A stretch of 64,000 nt of DNA, from NCBI RefSeq assembly GCF_001667035.1, contig NZ_LZIR01000070.1, forward strand, positions 248,001 through 312,000, given 5' to 3'. Positions 18,171-28,914 of this stretch are shown in pieces. The DNA is from Mycobacterium sp. 852002-51057_SCH5723018. GTDB taxonomy: Bacteria; Actinomycetota; Actinomycetes; Mycobacteriales; Mycobacteriaceae. Within the stretch, counting starts at the first letter, position 1. Every line of letters starts with the position of its first letter. The notes beneath the pieces are model-generated. The model made no database searches, was not told the origin of the DNA, and saw nothing but the letters and a program-made list of their open reading frames with translations. Both the position numbers and the translations under genes were made by a program.

Positions 18171-19691
18171 CTATCCCCGTCCCGTCTGCACATGCGCCGC
18201 GGCCCGGCGCTCGCGGGCGACCCGCTGAACGGCTCCCAGGCCGTTGTATGCCGGCTTGGCCAGCGTCGGAGACTTCGACGCCAGGTACACCAGCGGCCAG
18301 GTCACCAGGAACACCACCACCAGGTCGAGGATCGTGGTGAGCCCCAACGTGAACGCGAACCCCTTCACCTGGCCGATCGCCAGGAAATACAGCACCGCGG
18401 CGGCCAGGAATGTGACCGCGTTGCCCGACACGATCGTCTTGCGCGCCCTCACCCAACCCCGCGGCACCGCCGACCGGAACGAACGGCCTTCGCGGATCTC
18501 GTCTTTGATGCGTTCAAAGAACACCACGAATGAGTCGGCGGTGGTACCGATACCGATGATCAGACCCGCGATGCCCGCCAGGTCCAGGGTGTAGTTGATA
18601 TAGCGGCCCAACAGCACCAGGATCGCGAAAACCATTGCGCCCGAAGCGACCAGCGACAACGCGGTGAGCAACCCCAGCACCCGGTAGTACACCAACGAGT
18701 ACACCAACACCAGCACCAGGCCGATCGCTCCCGCGACCAGGCCCGCCTTCAGCGAGGTCAATCCCAGTGTCGCCGAGACGGTTTGGGCTTCCGAGGATTC
18801 GAAGGACAGCGGCAGGGACCCGTACTTCAAGACGTTGGCCAGCTGGCGCGCGGTCGACGCGGTGAACGGCGGGTCTCCCCCGGTGATCTGAGTGCGGCCA
18901 CCGGGGATGGCTTCCTGGATCATCGGGGCGCTGACCACCTGGGAGTCCAGGGTGAAAGCGGTCTGGGTGCCGACGTGGGCGGCAGTGAAGTCCGCCCAGG
19001 TGTTGGCCGCCGCCTGCCTGAACTGAACGTCGACGACATAGCCGATGCCGCGCTGATTCATCGTCGACGAGGCGTTCTCGATCTGGTCGCCGCTGATGAT
19101 CGACGGGGCCAACAGGTAGGCCACCTTGTGGTCGGTCGAGCAGGTGATCAGGGGCAGCGCCGGGTCGTCGTTGCCGGCCAGGATGTCGTCCTTATTGCAC
19201 TGGGTGGCCTGGAATTGCAGCCCCAGGAACTGGATGCCCTGCCGGGTGCTCTGCCGCCACCCCTTCTCCTCGGCGATGCGGTCGGCCAGATCCTTGGGCG
19301 GGGCGGGCTGCGCGGGCATCGAGTTGAGCACCGGGCGGATGTACAGCCGCGCCGTTTGTCCCAGGTTGCGGGCCTCGCTGCCGTCGGTTCCGGGCACCGT
19401 GATGACCAGGTTGTCGCCGTCGACGACGACCTCGGAACCGGACACGCCCAGCCCGTTGACGCGCGCGCTGATGATCTGCTGCGCCTGGGCCAACGCCTCG
19501 CGGCTCGGGCGCGAGCCGTCCGGGGTGCGGGCGGTCAGCGTGACGCGGGTGCCCCCCTGCAGGTCGATGCCGAGCTTGGGGGCGGCCCGCTTGTCGCCCG
19601 TGAGGAACACCAGCAGATAGACGCCGATCACCAACAACAAGAAAACCGACAGGTAGCGGGCAGGGTGCACCGGCGCCGAAGACGATGCCAC
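18171..19691 (-). CDS. secD: Protein translocase subunit SecD
   Basis: 506 aa. An N-terminal transmembrane helix is followed by the SecD signature [13 protein letters not shown], a large extracytoplasmic region with P1/P4-type repeats, then five helices including [23 protein letters not shown]. Partner of SecF in Sec-dependent export. yajC lies upstream in the same direction with a 92-bp gap. Confidence 0.95.
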   Translation of the reverse strand: MASSSAPVHPARYLSVFLLLVIGVYLLVFLTGDKRAAPKLGIDLQGGTRVTLTARTPDGSRPSREALAQAQQIISARVNGLGVSGSEVVVDGDNLVITVPGTDGSEARNLGQTARLYIRPVLNSMPAQPAPPKDLADRIAEEKGWRQSTRQGIQFLGLQFQATQCNKDDILAGNDDPALPLITCSTDHKVAYLLAPSIISGDQIENASSTMNQRGIGYVVDVQFRQAAANTWADFTAAHVGTQTAFTLDSQVVSAPMIQEAIPGGRTQITGGDPPFTASTARQLANVLKYGSLPLSFESSEAQTVSATLGLTSLKAGLVAGAIGLVLVLVYSLVYYRVLGLLTALSLVASGAMVFAILVLLGRYINYTLDLAGIAGLIIGIGTTADSFVVFFERIKDEIREGRSFRSAVPRGWVRARKTIVSGNAVTFLAAAVLYFLAIGQVKGFAFTLGLTTILDLVVVFLVTWPLVYLASKSPTLAKPAYNGLGAVQRVARERRAAAHVQTGRG

Positions 19692-19783
19692 TTTCCTTGT
19701 ATCTCCTTGAGATCGGTTGCTTGCCCCCGACGGAGCCTAGAAAAGCCTACGTGTCGACCACACGTTCCCCTCGCGCAAGCGGC

Positions 19784-20122
19784 CTATCGGCCCGGGTCGG
19801 TCAGTTCGTCGGATTCTTCCAAGCCCCGGGGGCCCTCGTCCTCGTCGACCTCGTCGGGCTCGTCGGGCACGATGCGATCGCGGATGGCCAGCTTCATCCA
19901 GGTGGTCACCACGCCGGGCGCGATCTCGAGGTCGACGGTGTCGTCGGTGATCGCGACGATGGTGGCCTGCAGCCCGGAGGTGGTGTGCACGCGGTCACCG
20001 GGCCGCAGCGACTCGTGCAGGTCGATGGTGGCCTGCATCGCGCGCTTCTGGCGCCGCGACGCGAAGTACATGAAGCCGCCCATGATGAGCAGGAACGGCA
20101 AGAACAACACCAAACTATCCAT
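19784..20122 (-). CDS. yajC: Preprotein translocase subunit YajC
   Basis: 112 aa. A single N-terminal transmembrane helix (LVLFLPFLLIMGGFMYF) is followed by RRQKRA and the conserved region LRPGDRVHTTSGL, which identify YajC. The tail is acidic. It heads the yajC-secD-secF operon and is divergent from gabT. Confidence 0.93.
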   Translation of the reverse strand: MDSLVLFLPFLLIMGGFMYFASRRQKRAMQATIDLHESLRPGDRVHTTSGLQATIVAITDDTVDLEIAPGVVTTWMKLAIRDRIVPDEPDEVDEDEGPRGLEESDELTDPGR

Positions 20123-20241
20123 GTCGGTCAGTCTGCCATCAGCGCAGGTAGCGACGACGGCCGCTACAACCGGCTGACTTACGGCCGACCAGATAGGCTA
20201 AACGCGCGACGTGACAGCCGCGCCGCGGTGAGGAGGATGTC

Positions 20242-21582
20242 GTGGCCAGCCTCGAGCAGAGTCGCCAGCTGGTCACCGAAATCCCCGGTCCCGCATCGCT
20301 TGAACTCAACAAGCGTCGGGCCGCGGCGGTGTCGCACAGCGTGAACGTGTCCCTGCCGGTCTTCGTGACACGGGCCGGTGGGGGCATCGTCGAGGACGCC
20401 GACGGCAACCGGCTGATCGACCTCGGGTCGGGCATCGCGGTGACCACGATCGGCAACTCGTCGCCCCGGGTGGTGGACGCGGTGCGCGCGCAGGTGGCCG
20501 ACTTCACCCACACCTGCTTCATGGTGACGCCGTACGAGGAGTACGTCGCGGTCGCCGAGGAGCTCAACCGGATCACCCCGGGCTCCGGCGAGAAGCGCAC
20601 GGTGCTGTTCAATTCCGGCGCCGAGGCGGTGGAGAACGCCGTCAAGGTCGCCCGCTCCTTCACCCGCAAGCCCGCCGTGGTGGCGTTCAACCACGCCTAC
20701 CACGGCCGCACCAACCTCGCGCTGGCGCTGACCGCAAAGTCCAAGCCGTACAAGAGCGGCTTCGGCCCATTCGCGCCGGAGATCTACCGGGCGCCGTTGT
20801 CCTACCCCTACCGCGACGGCCTGATCGACAAGGAACTGGGCACCGACGGTGAAAAGGCCGCCGCGCGGGCCATCCGGGTCATCGAAAGCCAGGTCGGCGC
20901 CGACAACCTGGCCGCCGTCCTGATCGAGCCGATCCAGGGCGAGGGCGGGTTCATCGTCCCGGCCGAGGGATTCCTGTCCGCCCTGCTCGACTGGTGCCGC
21001 AAGAACGACGTGGTGTTCATCGCCGACGAGGTGCAAACCGGGTTCGCGCGCACCGGCGCGATGTTCGCCTGCGAGCACGAGCGGATCGAGCCCGACCTGA
21101 TCTGCACCGCCAAGGGCATCGCCGACGGGTTGCCGCTGTCGGCGGTGACCGGCCGCGCCGAGATGATGGACGCCCCGCACGTCGGCGGCCTGGGCGGCAC
21201 GTTCGGCGGCAACCCCGTGGCCTGCGCGGCGGCGCTGGCCACCATCGAGACCATCGAGCGCGACGGCCTGGTCGAGCGGGCCCGGCAACTGGAACGGCTG
21301 ATGACCGAGCCGCTGCTGCGGCTGCAGGCCGCCGACGACCGCATAGGCGACGTTCGTGGCCGCGGCGCGATGATCGCCATAGAGTTGGTGAAGTCCGGGA
21401 CCGCCGAACCCGATGCCGGGCTGACCGAGGCGCTTTCCAAGGCGGCGCACGCGGCCGGAGTCATCGTGTTGACGTGCGGCATGTTCGGCAACATCGTCCG
21501 GCTGCTGCCGCCGCTGACCATCAGCGACGAGCTGTTGACGGAGGGTGTCGACGTGCTGAGCGGCCTCCTCGCCGATCTCTAG
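20242..21582 (+). CDS. gabT: 4-aminobutyrate aminotransferase
   Basis: 446 aa from GTG 20242 with ribosome site GAGGAGGA. A class III PLP transaminase: conserved NSGAEAVENAVK, ADEVQTGFARTG, the PLP lysine in TAKGIADGLPLSA, and GTFGGNPVACAAA. GABA plus 2-oxoglutarate gives succinic semialdehyde plus glutamate; other omega-amino acids are possible. It lies upstream of the carboxylic acid reductases, the same order as Rv2589-Rv2590. Confidence 0.92.
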   Translation: MASLEQSRQLVTEIPGPASLELNKRRAAAVSHSVNVSLPVFVTRAGGGIVEDADGNRLIDLGSGIAVTTIGNSSPRVVDAVRAQVADFTHTCFMVTPYEEYVAVAEELNRITPGSGEKRTVLFNSGAEAVENAVKVARSFTRKPAVVAFNHAYHGRTNLALALTAKSKPYKSGFGPFAPEIYRAPLSYPYRDGLIDKELGTDGEKAAARAIRVIESQVGADNLAAVLIEPIQGEGGFIVPAEGFLSALLDWCRKNDVVFIADEVQTGFARTGAMFACEHERIEPDLICTAKGIADGLPLSAVTGRAEMMDAPHVGGLGGTFGGNPVACAAALATIETIERDGLVERARQLERLMTEPLLRLQAADDRIGDVRGRGAMIAIELVKSGTAEPDAGLTEALSKAAHAAGVIVLTCGMFGNIVRLLPPLTISDELLTEGVDVLSGLLADL

Positions 21583-21645
21583 CACCGGGAAACCGCGACT
21601 CCAGGTGCGCAAGGTCACAGCGACGGAAGGCCGTTTTAGGAATAC

Positions 21646-21662
21646 CGTTAGTTTGACTAACG
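21646..21662. promoter_or_regulatory. Palindromic operator upstream of first carboxylic acid reductase
   Basis: CGTTAG-TTTGA-CTAACG is a perfect 6-bp inverted repeat with a 5-nt spacer, followed by TTTTGACG. It lies 62 bp before the ATG at 21725. A near copy sits just upstream of the second reductase gene, so one TetR-type regulator probably controls both. Confidence 0.6.
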
Positions 21663-21724
21663 TTTTGACGATCAGCGCAACGTCGCGCTGACCACCTACT
21701 TAGCTATTCGGCAGTAAGAGGGAT

Positions 21725-24700
21725 GTGTTTATGTCGACTACCACTCAGGAAGAGCGGCTCGCACGCCGCGTCGACGACTTGATCGCCAACGACCCGCAGT
21801 TCGCCGCCGCCCAGCCGAACCCGGAGGTCGCCGCGGCACTCGAACAGCCCGGGCTGCGACTGCCCGAGATCATCCAGACCCTGCTCGACGGCTACGCAGA
21901 CCGCCCGGCGCTGGGACAGCGCGTCGTCGAGTTCGTCCGGGACCCGAACACCGGACGCACCACGCTGCAGCTGCTTCCCCGCTTCGAGACCGTCACCTAC
22001 GGCGAGCTACGCGACCGGGTCGGCGCCCTGGCGCGCGCCCTCACCCACGACGGCGTGCGCGTCGGCGACCGGATGTGCGTGCTCGGCTTCAACAGCGTCG
22101 ACTACACCACCATCGACATCGCGCTGGGCATGATCGGCGCCGTGTCGGTGCCGTTGCAGACCAGCGCCGCCACCGCCCAGCTGCAGCCGATCGTCTCCGA
22201 GACCGAGCCCGGCGTCCTCGCGGCGAGCGTGAACCAGCTGCCCGACGCGGTCGAGCTGCTCCTGAGCGACGGCCACAGCCCGGCCAAGCTCGTCGTGTTC
22301 GACTACCACCCCGAGGTCGACGACCAGCGCGAGGCCGTCGACGCCGCCCGCGCGCGGCTGGCCGACGCCGCCGTCGTCGTCGAAACCCTGGCCGACCTCC
22401 TCGACCGCGGGACCGCGCTGCCCGCCACGCCGGTCGCCGTGCCCGACTCCGACGACTCCGACGATCGTTTGGCGCTGCTGATCTACACCTCCGGTAGCAC
22501 CGGCGCCCCGAAGGGTGCGATGTACCCGCAGAGCAACGTCGGCAAGATGTTCCGCCGGTCCAGCAGAAACTGGTTCGGCCCCAGTGCCGCCTCGATCACC
22601 CTGAACTTCATGCCGATGAGCCACGTCATGGGACGCGGCATCCTCTACGGCACGCTCGGCAACGGCGGCACGGCCTATTTCGCCGCCACGAGCGACCTCT
22701 CCACGCTGCTGGAGGACCTCGAGCTGGTCCGGCCCACCGAGCTGAACTTCGTGCCCCGCATCTGGGAGACGCTGTTCGGCGAGTTCCAGCGCCAGGTCGA
22801 GCGCCGCCTGCCGGAGGGCGCCTCTGAAGACTTGGCCGACGAGCGCCGGGCCGTCGAGGCCGAGGTCCTCGAAGAGCAGCGCCAGTACCTGCTGGGTGGC
22901 CGGTTCATCTTCGCCATGACGGGCTCGGCGCCCACCTCCCCCGAGCTGAGGAACTGGGTCGAGTCGCTGCTCGACATGCACCTGCTGGACGGCTACGGCT
23001 CCACCGAGGCCGGGATGGTCTTGTTCGACGGCGAGATACAGCGCCCGCCGGTGGTCGACTACAAGCTGGTCGACGTCCCCGACCTGGGCTACTTCTCCAC
23101 CGACCGGCCGTACCCGCGCGGCGAGCTGTTGCTCAAAACCGAGAACATGTTCCCCGGCTACTACAAGCGGGCGGAAACCACCGCCAACGTGTTCGACGAG
23201 GACGGGTACTACCGCACCGGCGACGTCTTCGCCGAGGTCGGTCCCGACCGCCTGGTGTACGTCGACCGCCGCAACAATGTGCTCAAGCTGGCGCAGGGCG
23301 AGTTCGTCACCCTGGCCAAGCTGGAGGCGGAGTTCGGCAACAGCCCGCTGGTCCGGCAGATCTACGTCTACGGCAACAGCGCGCAACCCTACCTGTTGGC
23401 GGTTGTCGTTCCGACCGAGGAAGCCCTGCAGCGCTACCAGCCCGAGGAGCTCAAGCCGCTGCTCGCCGACTCGCTGCAGGACGTCGCCAGGGAGGCCGGC
23501 CTGCAGTCCTACGAGGTGCCGCGCGACTTCATCATCGAGACCACGCCGTTCAGCCTGGAGAACGGCCTGCTGACCGGCATCCGCAAGCTGGCCTGGCCCA
23601 AGCTCAAGGCACACTACGGCGAACGGCTGGAGCAGCTCTACGCGGACCTGGCCCAAGGCCAGGCCAACGAGCTGGCCGAGCTGCGCCGCACCGGCGCCGA
23701 CCGCCCGGCGCTCGAGACCGTGACTCGGGCCGCGGCCGCCATGCTCGGCACCGCCAGCACCGAGCTGTCCCCCGAGGCGCACTTCACCGACCTGGGTGGA
23801 GACTCGTTGTCCGCGTTGACCTTCGGCAACCTGCTGCGCGAGATCTTCGACGTCGACGTGCCGGTGGGCGTGATCGTCAGCCCGGCCAGCGACCTGCGGG
23901 CCATCGCCGCGTACATCGAGGGCGAGCGCCAGGGCAGCAAGCGGCCGAGTTTCGCTGCGGTCCACGGTAGGGGCGCCACCGAGGTGCACGCCGGTGACCT
24001 GACCCTGGACAAGTTCCTCGACGAGGCCACGCTGGCCGGTGCACGCGACCTGCCCCAGCCCAGCGCCGAGGTGCGCACGGTCCTGCTGACCGGCGCGACC
24101 GGCTTCCTCGGCCGCTATCTCGCCCTGGACTGGCTCGAGCGGATGGACCTGGTCGACGGCAAGGTCATCGCGCTGGTGCGGGCAAAGTCCGACGAGGAGG
24201 CCCGGGCCCGGCTGGACAAGACGTTCGACAGCGGCGACCCCGAGCTGCTGGCCCACTACCGCGAACTGGCCGCCGACCACCTCGAGGTCCTGGCCGGCGA
24301 CAAGGGCGAGGCCAACCTCGGCCTGGACCAGCAGACCTGGCAGCGCCTGGCCGACACCGTCGACCTCATCGTCGACCCGGCCGCCCTGGTCAACCACGTC
24401 CTGCCCTACAGCGAGCTGTTCGGCCCCAACGCACTGGGCACCGCCGAACTGATCCGGCTGGCGCTGACGACGAAGCAGAAGCCGTACACCTACACCTCCA
24501 CGATCGGGGTCGGCGACCAGATCGCGCCGGGCGAGTTCGTCGAGGACGCCGACATCCGCCAGATCAGCGCCACGCGCAAGATCAACGACAGCTACGCCAA
24601 CGGCTACTCAAACAGCAAGTGGGCCGGCGAGGTGCTGCTCCGCGAGGCCCATGACCTGTGCGGGCTTCCGGTCGGCCGTCTTCCGCTGCGACATGATCCT

Positions 24701-25265
24701 GGCCGACACCACCTACGCCGGACAGCTCAACCTGCCGGACATGTTCACCCGGCTGATGCTGAGCCTGGTCGCCACCGGCATAGCCCCCGGCTCGTTCTAC
24801 GAGCTCGACGCCGAGGGCCACCGGCAGCGGTCCCACTACGACGGGCTGCCCGTCGAGTTCATCGCGGCGGCGATCTCCACCCTGGGGGCCCGGGCCGGCG
24901 AGGGCTACCAGACGTACCACGTGATGAACCCCTACGACGACGGCATCGGGCTCGACGAGTACGTCGACTGGCTGATCGACGCGGGCTACCCGGTCCAGCG
25001 CATCGCCGACTACGGCGAATGGTTGCGCCGGTTCGAGGGGGCGATGCGGGCCCTGCCGGATCGGCAGCGCCAGTACTCGCTGCTGCCGCTGCTGCACAAC
25101 TACCAGAAGCCGGAGCGGCCGATGCGGGGATCGCTGGCGCCGACCGACCGGTTCCGCGCGGCGGTGCAGGAGGCGAAAATCGGCCCGGACAAAGACATCC
25201 CGCATGTCTCCGCGCCGATCATCGTCAAGTACATCACCGACCTGCAGCTGCTCGGATTGCTCTGA
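21725..25265 (+). pseudogene. car: Carboxylic acid reductase 1 (A-T-R enzyme), frameshifted in R domain
   Basis: FadD9/Rv2590-type carboxylic acid reductase, which reduces acids to aldehydes with ATP and NADPH. The adenylation domain (~1-650; [12 protein letters not shown]) and the carrier domain with its phosphopantetheine Ser (LGGDSLSA, ~693) are intact. The reductase domain has GATGFLG (~787) and the catalytic YSNSK. Just after it, GTCGGCCGT replaces the expected GTCGCCGT. The extra G at 24674/24675 breaks the frame; the true C-terminus ([16 protein letters not shown] to LQLLGLL) continues in another frame from about 24675 to 25265. Repaired length is 1179 aa, normal for the family. Unrepaired, it reads wrongly to 25387. 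The same insertion occurs in the next gene, so sequencing error, real inactivation or frameshifting must be distinguished. Confidence 0.9.
24173..24781 (+). repeat. Near-identical tract shared with second reductase gene (copy 1)
   Basis: 609 bp that match 27798-28406 with about 11 differences by eye, all in the left part; 24513-24781 (269 bp) is identical. Flanking parts of the two genes are clearly more diverged. The offset is constant (3625), with no indel. The frameshift lies inside the identical block. Confidence 0.85.
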
Positions 25266-25281
25266 CGCCCTGCGTTATTCG

Positions 25282-25316
25282 ATCGCCGGCCCCTTCGGGG
25301 CCGGCGATTTTCTTTT
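25282..25316 (+). terminator. Rho-independent terminator after first reductase gene
   Basis: ATCGCCGGCCCC (25282-25293) pairs perfectly with GGGGCCGGCGAT (25297-25308) around a TTC loop and is followed by TTTCTTTT. It separates the two reductase genes into independent transcripts. Confidence 0.9.
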
Positions 25317-25372
25317 CCGCCGCCGGTGGGCGATCTCACATCGCCCGTGTGACGTGGCCCATTTGGGGATAT

Positions 25373-25389
25373 CGTTACTTTTGCTAACG
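25373..25389. promoter_or_regulatory. Palindromic operator upstream of second carboxylic acid reductase
   Basis: CGTTAC-TTTTG-CTAACG matches the site at 21646-21662 in both half-sites (one mismatch) and spacing, and like it is followed by TT. It ends 8 bp before the ATG at 25398, so binding would block transcription start or translation initiation. Confidence 0.6.
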
Positions 25390-25397
25390 TTCTATTT

Positions 25398-28300
25398 ATG
25401 AACAGGGAAACCCGCCTCGCCCGCCGCCTCGAAGACCTCTACGCCGCCGACGCACAGTTCGCCGCCGCCAAGCCCAGCGCGGCCGTCGCCGAGGCGCTCG
25501 GCCGGCCCGGCCTGGGACTGCGCCAGGTCATCGCCACCGTGCTGGACGGCTATGCCGACCGGCCCGCCCTGGGCCAGCGCGCCGTCCGGCTCGTCACCGA
25601 CCCGGGCGGGCGTACCCGCGCGGAGTTGCTGCCGCGCTTCGAGACGATCACCTACCGCGAGCTGCGTGACCGCGTCGACGCGTTCGCCGGCGCACTGAGC
25701 GCCGGCGTGCGGCCCGGCGACCGCGTCTGCGTGCTGGGGTTCACCAGCGTCGACTACACCACCGTCGACATCGCGCTGGCCCGGCTGGGCGCGGTGTCCG
25801 TGCCGCTGCAGACCAGCGCCGCGATCGCCCAGCTGCTGCCGATCGTCACCGAGACCGAGCCCGCCGCGATCGCCACCAGCGTCGACAACCTGTCCGACGC
25901 CGTCGAACTGGCCGTGACGGGGCACGCGCCGGGCGGGCTGGTCGTCTTCGACTACCGCCCGGAGCTCGACGACCACCGTGAGGCCCTCCAGGCCGCCCGG
26001 GCCCGCCTGGCCGGCGTGACGGTCGAGACGCTGGACGACGCGATCGAGCGTGGGAGGCCGCTGCCCCCCTCGCCGCCGACCGTCGCCGACAACGCCGAGC
26101 GATCCCCGGACACGCTTTCCCTGCTGATCTACACCTCCGGCAGCACCGGCGCGCCCAAGGGCGCGATGAACACCGAGCGCCGCGCCGCCAAGTTCTGGCG
26201 CAAGTCCGATGCCGCCTTCGAGAGCACCGAGCCGACGATCACGCTCAACTTCATGCCGATGAGCCATGTCATGGGCCGCCAGGCCCTGTACGGGACCCTC
26301 GGCAACGGAGGCACCGCGTACTTCGTCGCCAAGAGTGACCTCTCGACGCTGTTCGAGGACCTCGCCCTGGTGCGGCCCACCGAGCTGAGCTTCGTGCCGC
26401 GCATCTGGGACATGCTCTTCGAGCGATTCCAGACCGACGTCGACCGGCTGGTGGCCGGCGGCGCCGATCGCGCCGCCGCGCAGGCGCGGGTGACCGCCGA
26501 GCAGCGCGAGAAGGTCCTCGGCGGCCGGTTCCTCAAGGCGATGACCGCCTCGGCGCCGATCTCCGACGACATGAAGGCCTGGGTTGAGTCGCTGCTCGAC
26601 CTGCACCTGGTGGAGGGCTACGGCTCGACCGAGGCCGGCATGGCCATCGTCGACACCGAGATCCGGCGGCCCCCGGTCACCGACTACAAGCTCGTCGACG
26701 TCCCCGAACTCGGCTACTTCCTGACCGACCGGCCGCATCCGCGCGGCGAGCTGCTCCTCAAGACCGACGCCATGTTCCCCGGGTACTACAAGCGCCCGCA
26801 CGTCACCGCCGAGGTGTTCGACGCCGACGGCTTCTACCGGACCGGCGACATCATGGCCCAGGTCGGTCCCGGCCGGCTCGTCTACCTCGACCGCCGCAAC
26901 AACGTGCTGAAGCTGTCGCAGGGCGAGTTCGTCACCGTCTCGAAGCTGGAGGCCGTGTTCGGCGACAGCCCGCTGGTCCGGCAGATCTACGTCTACGGCA
27001 ACAGCGCCCGCGCCTACCTGCTGGCGGTGATCGTGCCGACCGACGGGACTGCGTCGAAGTCAGCGATCGCCGATTCGCTGCAGGAGGTCGCCAAGGGCGC
27101 CGGCCTGCAGTCCTACGAGATCCCGCGCGACTTCATCGTCGAGACCACGCCCTGGACCGTGGAGAACGGCCTGCTCACCGGCATCCGCAAGCTGGCGCGA
27201 CCGCAGCTGAAGCAGCACTACGGCGAGCGGCTGGAGCGGCTCTACGCGGACCTGGCGGACGGGCAGGCCAACGAGCTGCGTGCGCTGCGCCGCAGCGGTG
27301 CCGATGCGCCCGTGCTAGAGACGCTGACCCGCGCGGCGGGCGCCCTGCTGGGCGCGGCCCATCCTTTTGAAGCGGACCTCGTCTCCGACGCCCACTTCAC
27401 CGACCTGGGCGGCGACTCGCTTTCGGCGCTGTCGTTCGCCACCCTGCTGCACGAGATCTTCGACGTCGACGTGCCGGTAGGCGTCATCGTCAGCCCGGCC
27501 AGCGACCTGCGCGCCCTGGCCGACTACATCGAGGCCGAGCGCCGGCCGGGCGTCAAGCGGCCGACGTTCGCGTCGGTGCACGGCCGCTCGAAAGATCTAC
27601 CCTCCGAGGTGCACGCCGGCGACCTCACCCTGGACAAGTTCATCGACGCCGAGACCCTGGCCGCCGCCCCCGGCCTGCCGGTCGCGAGCGCCCAGGTGCG
27701 CACCGTCCTGCTGACCGGCGCCACCGGCTTCCTCGGCCGTTACCTGGCCCTGGACTGGCTGGAACGGATGGACCTGGTCGACGGCACGGTGATCTGCCTG
27801 GTGCGGGCAAAGTCCGACGAGGAGGCCCGGGCCCGGCTGGACAAGACGTTCGACAGCGGCGACCCCGAGCTGCTGGCCCACTACCGCGAACTGGCCGCCG
27901 ACCACCTCGAGGTCCTCGCCGGCGACAAGGGCGAGGCCAACCTCGGCCTGGACCAGCAGACCTGGCAGCGCCTGGCCGACACCGTCGACCTCATCGTCGA
28001 CCCGGCCGCCCTGGTCAACCACGTCCTGCCCTACAGCCAGCTGTTCGGACCCAACGCACTGGGCACCGCCGAACTGATCCGGCTGGCGCTCACCACGAAG
28101 CTCAAGCCGTACACCTACACCTCGACGATCGCCGTCAGCGACCAGATCGCGCCGGGCGAGTTCGTCGAGGACGCCGACATCCGCCAGATCAGCGCCACGC
28201 GCAAGATCAACGACAGCTACGCCAACGGCTACTCAAACAGCAAGTGGGCCGGCGAGGTGCTGCTCCGCGAGGCCCATGACCTGTGCGGGCTTCCGGTCGG

Positions 28301-28911
28301 CCGTCTTCCGCTGCGACATGATCCTGGCCGACACCACCTACGCCGGACAGCTCAACCTGCCGGACATGTTCACCCGGCTGATGCTGAGCCTGGTCGCCAC
28401 CGGCATCGCCCCCGGCTCGTTCTACGAGCTCGACGCCGACGGCCACCGGCAGCGCGCCCACTACGACGGGCTGCCCGTCGAATTCGTCGCCGAGGCCGTC
28501 TCGACGCTGGGCGCTCAGGGCGGCCGCGCCGGTGAGCGCTTCGCCACCTATCACGTGATGAACCCCTACGACGACGGCATCGGCCTCGACGAATTCGTCG
28601 ACTGGCTGATGTCCGGAACCAACGGGGCCGGCTGCGCGATCCAGCGCATCGCCGACTACGGCGACTGGCTGGCGCGGTTCGAGACCAGCCTGCGCGCCCT
28701 GCCCGAAAGGCAGCGGCACGCGTCGCTGTTGCCGCTGCTGCACAACTACCGACAGCCGCAGAAGCCCGTGTGCGGGTCTGTCGCTCCGACGGACCGGTTC
28801 CGCGCGGCCGTGCAGGAGGCGAAGATCGGCCCCGAGAAGGACATCCCGCACATCTCGGGTCCGATCATCGCCAAGTACGTCAGCGACCTGCGGCGGCTCG
28901 GGCTGCTCTAA
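25398..28911 (+). pseudogene. car: Carboxylic acid reductase 2 (A-T-R enzyme), same frameshift in R domain
   Basis: Tandem paralogue of the preceding gene, 1170 aa when the frame is repaired. Adenylation domain ([12 protein letters not shown]), carrier domain (LGGDSLSA, ~672) and reductase domain (GATGFLG ~771, YSNSK) are recognisable. An extra G at 28299/28300 shifts the frame right after LCGLPV; the correct C-terminus runs from about 28300 to 28911 in another frame, ending LRRLGLL. The unrepaired frame ends at 28535. The gene has its own operator-like site and follows a strong terminator, so it is expressed separately. Substrate range may differ because the adenylation domains are diverged. 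Confidence 0.9.
27798..28406 (+). repeat. Near-identical tract shared with first reductase gene (copy 2)
   Basis: Partner of 24173-24781; 28138-28406 is identical to 24513-24781 and contains the insertion. Probably a gene-conversion tract. Confidence 0.85.
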
Positions 28912-28914
28912 CGG

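Noticed and set aside
22007..24397. Very long open frame on the minus strand opposite the first carboxylic acid reductase
   Set aside because: High-GC shadow of a clear ANL/carrier/reductase gene; its Gly/Val/Gln/Arg-rich translation has no domain. The same applies to antisense frames at 25392-26801, 35228-37036, 47405-49534 and 50086-51726.
21725..28911. Nonribosomal peptide synthetase cluster
   Set aside because: Each gene has one adenylation, one carrier and one short-chain reductase domain with no condensation domain; this is the carboxylic acid reductase layout.
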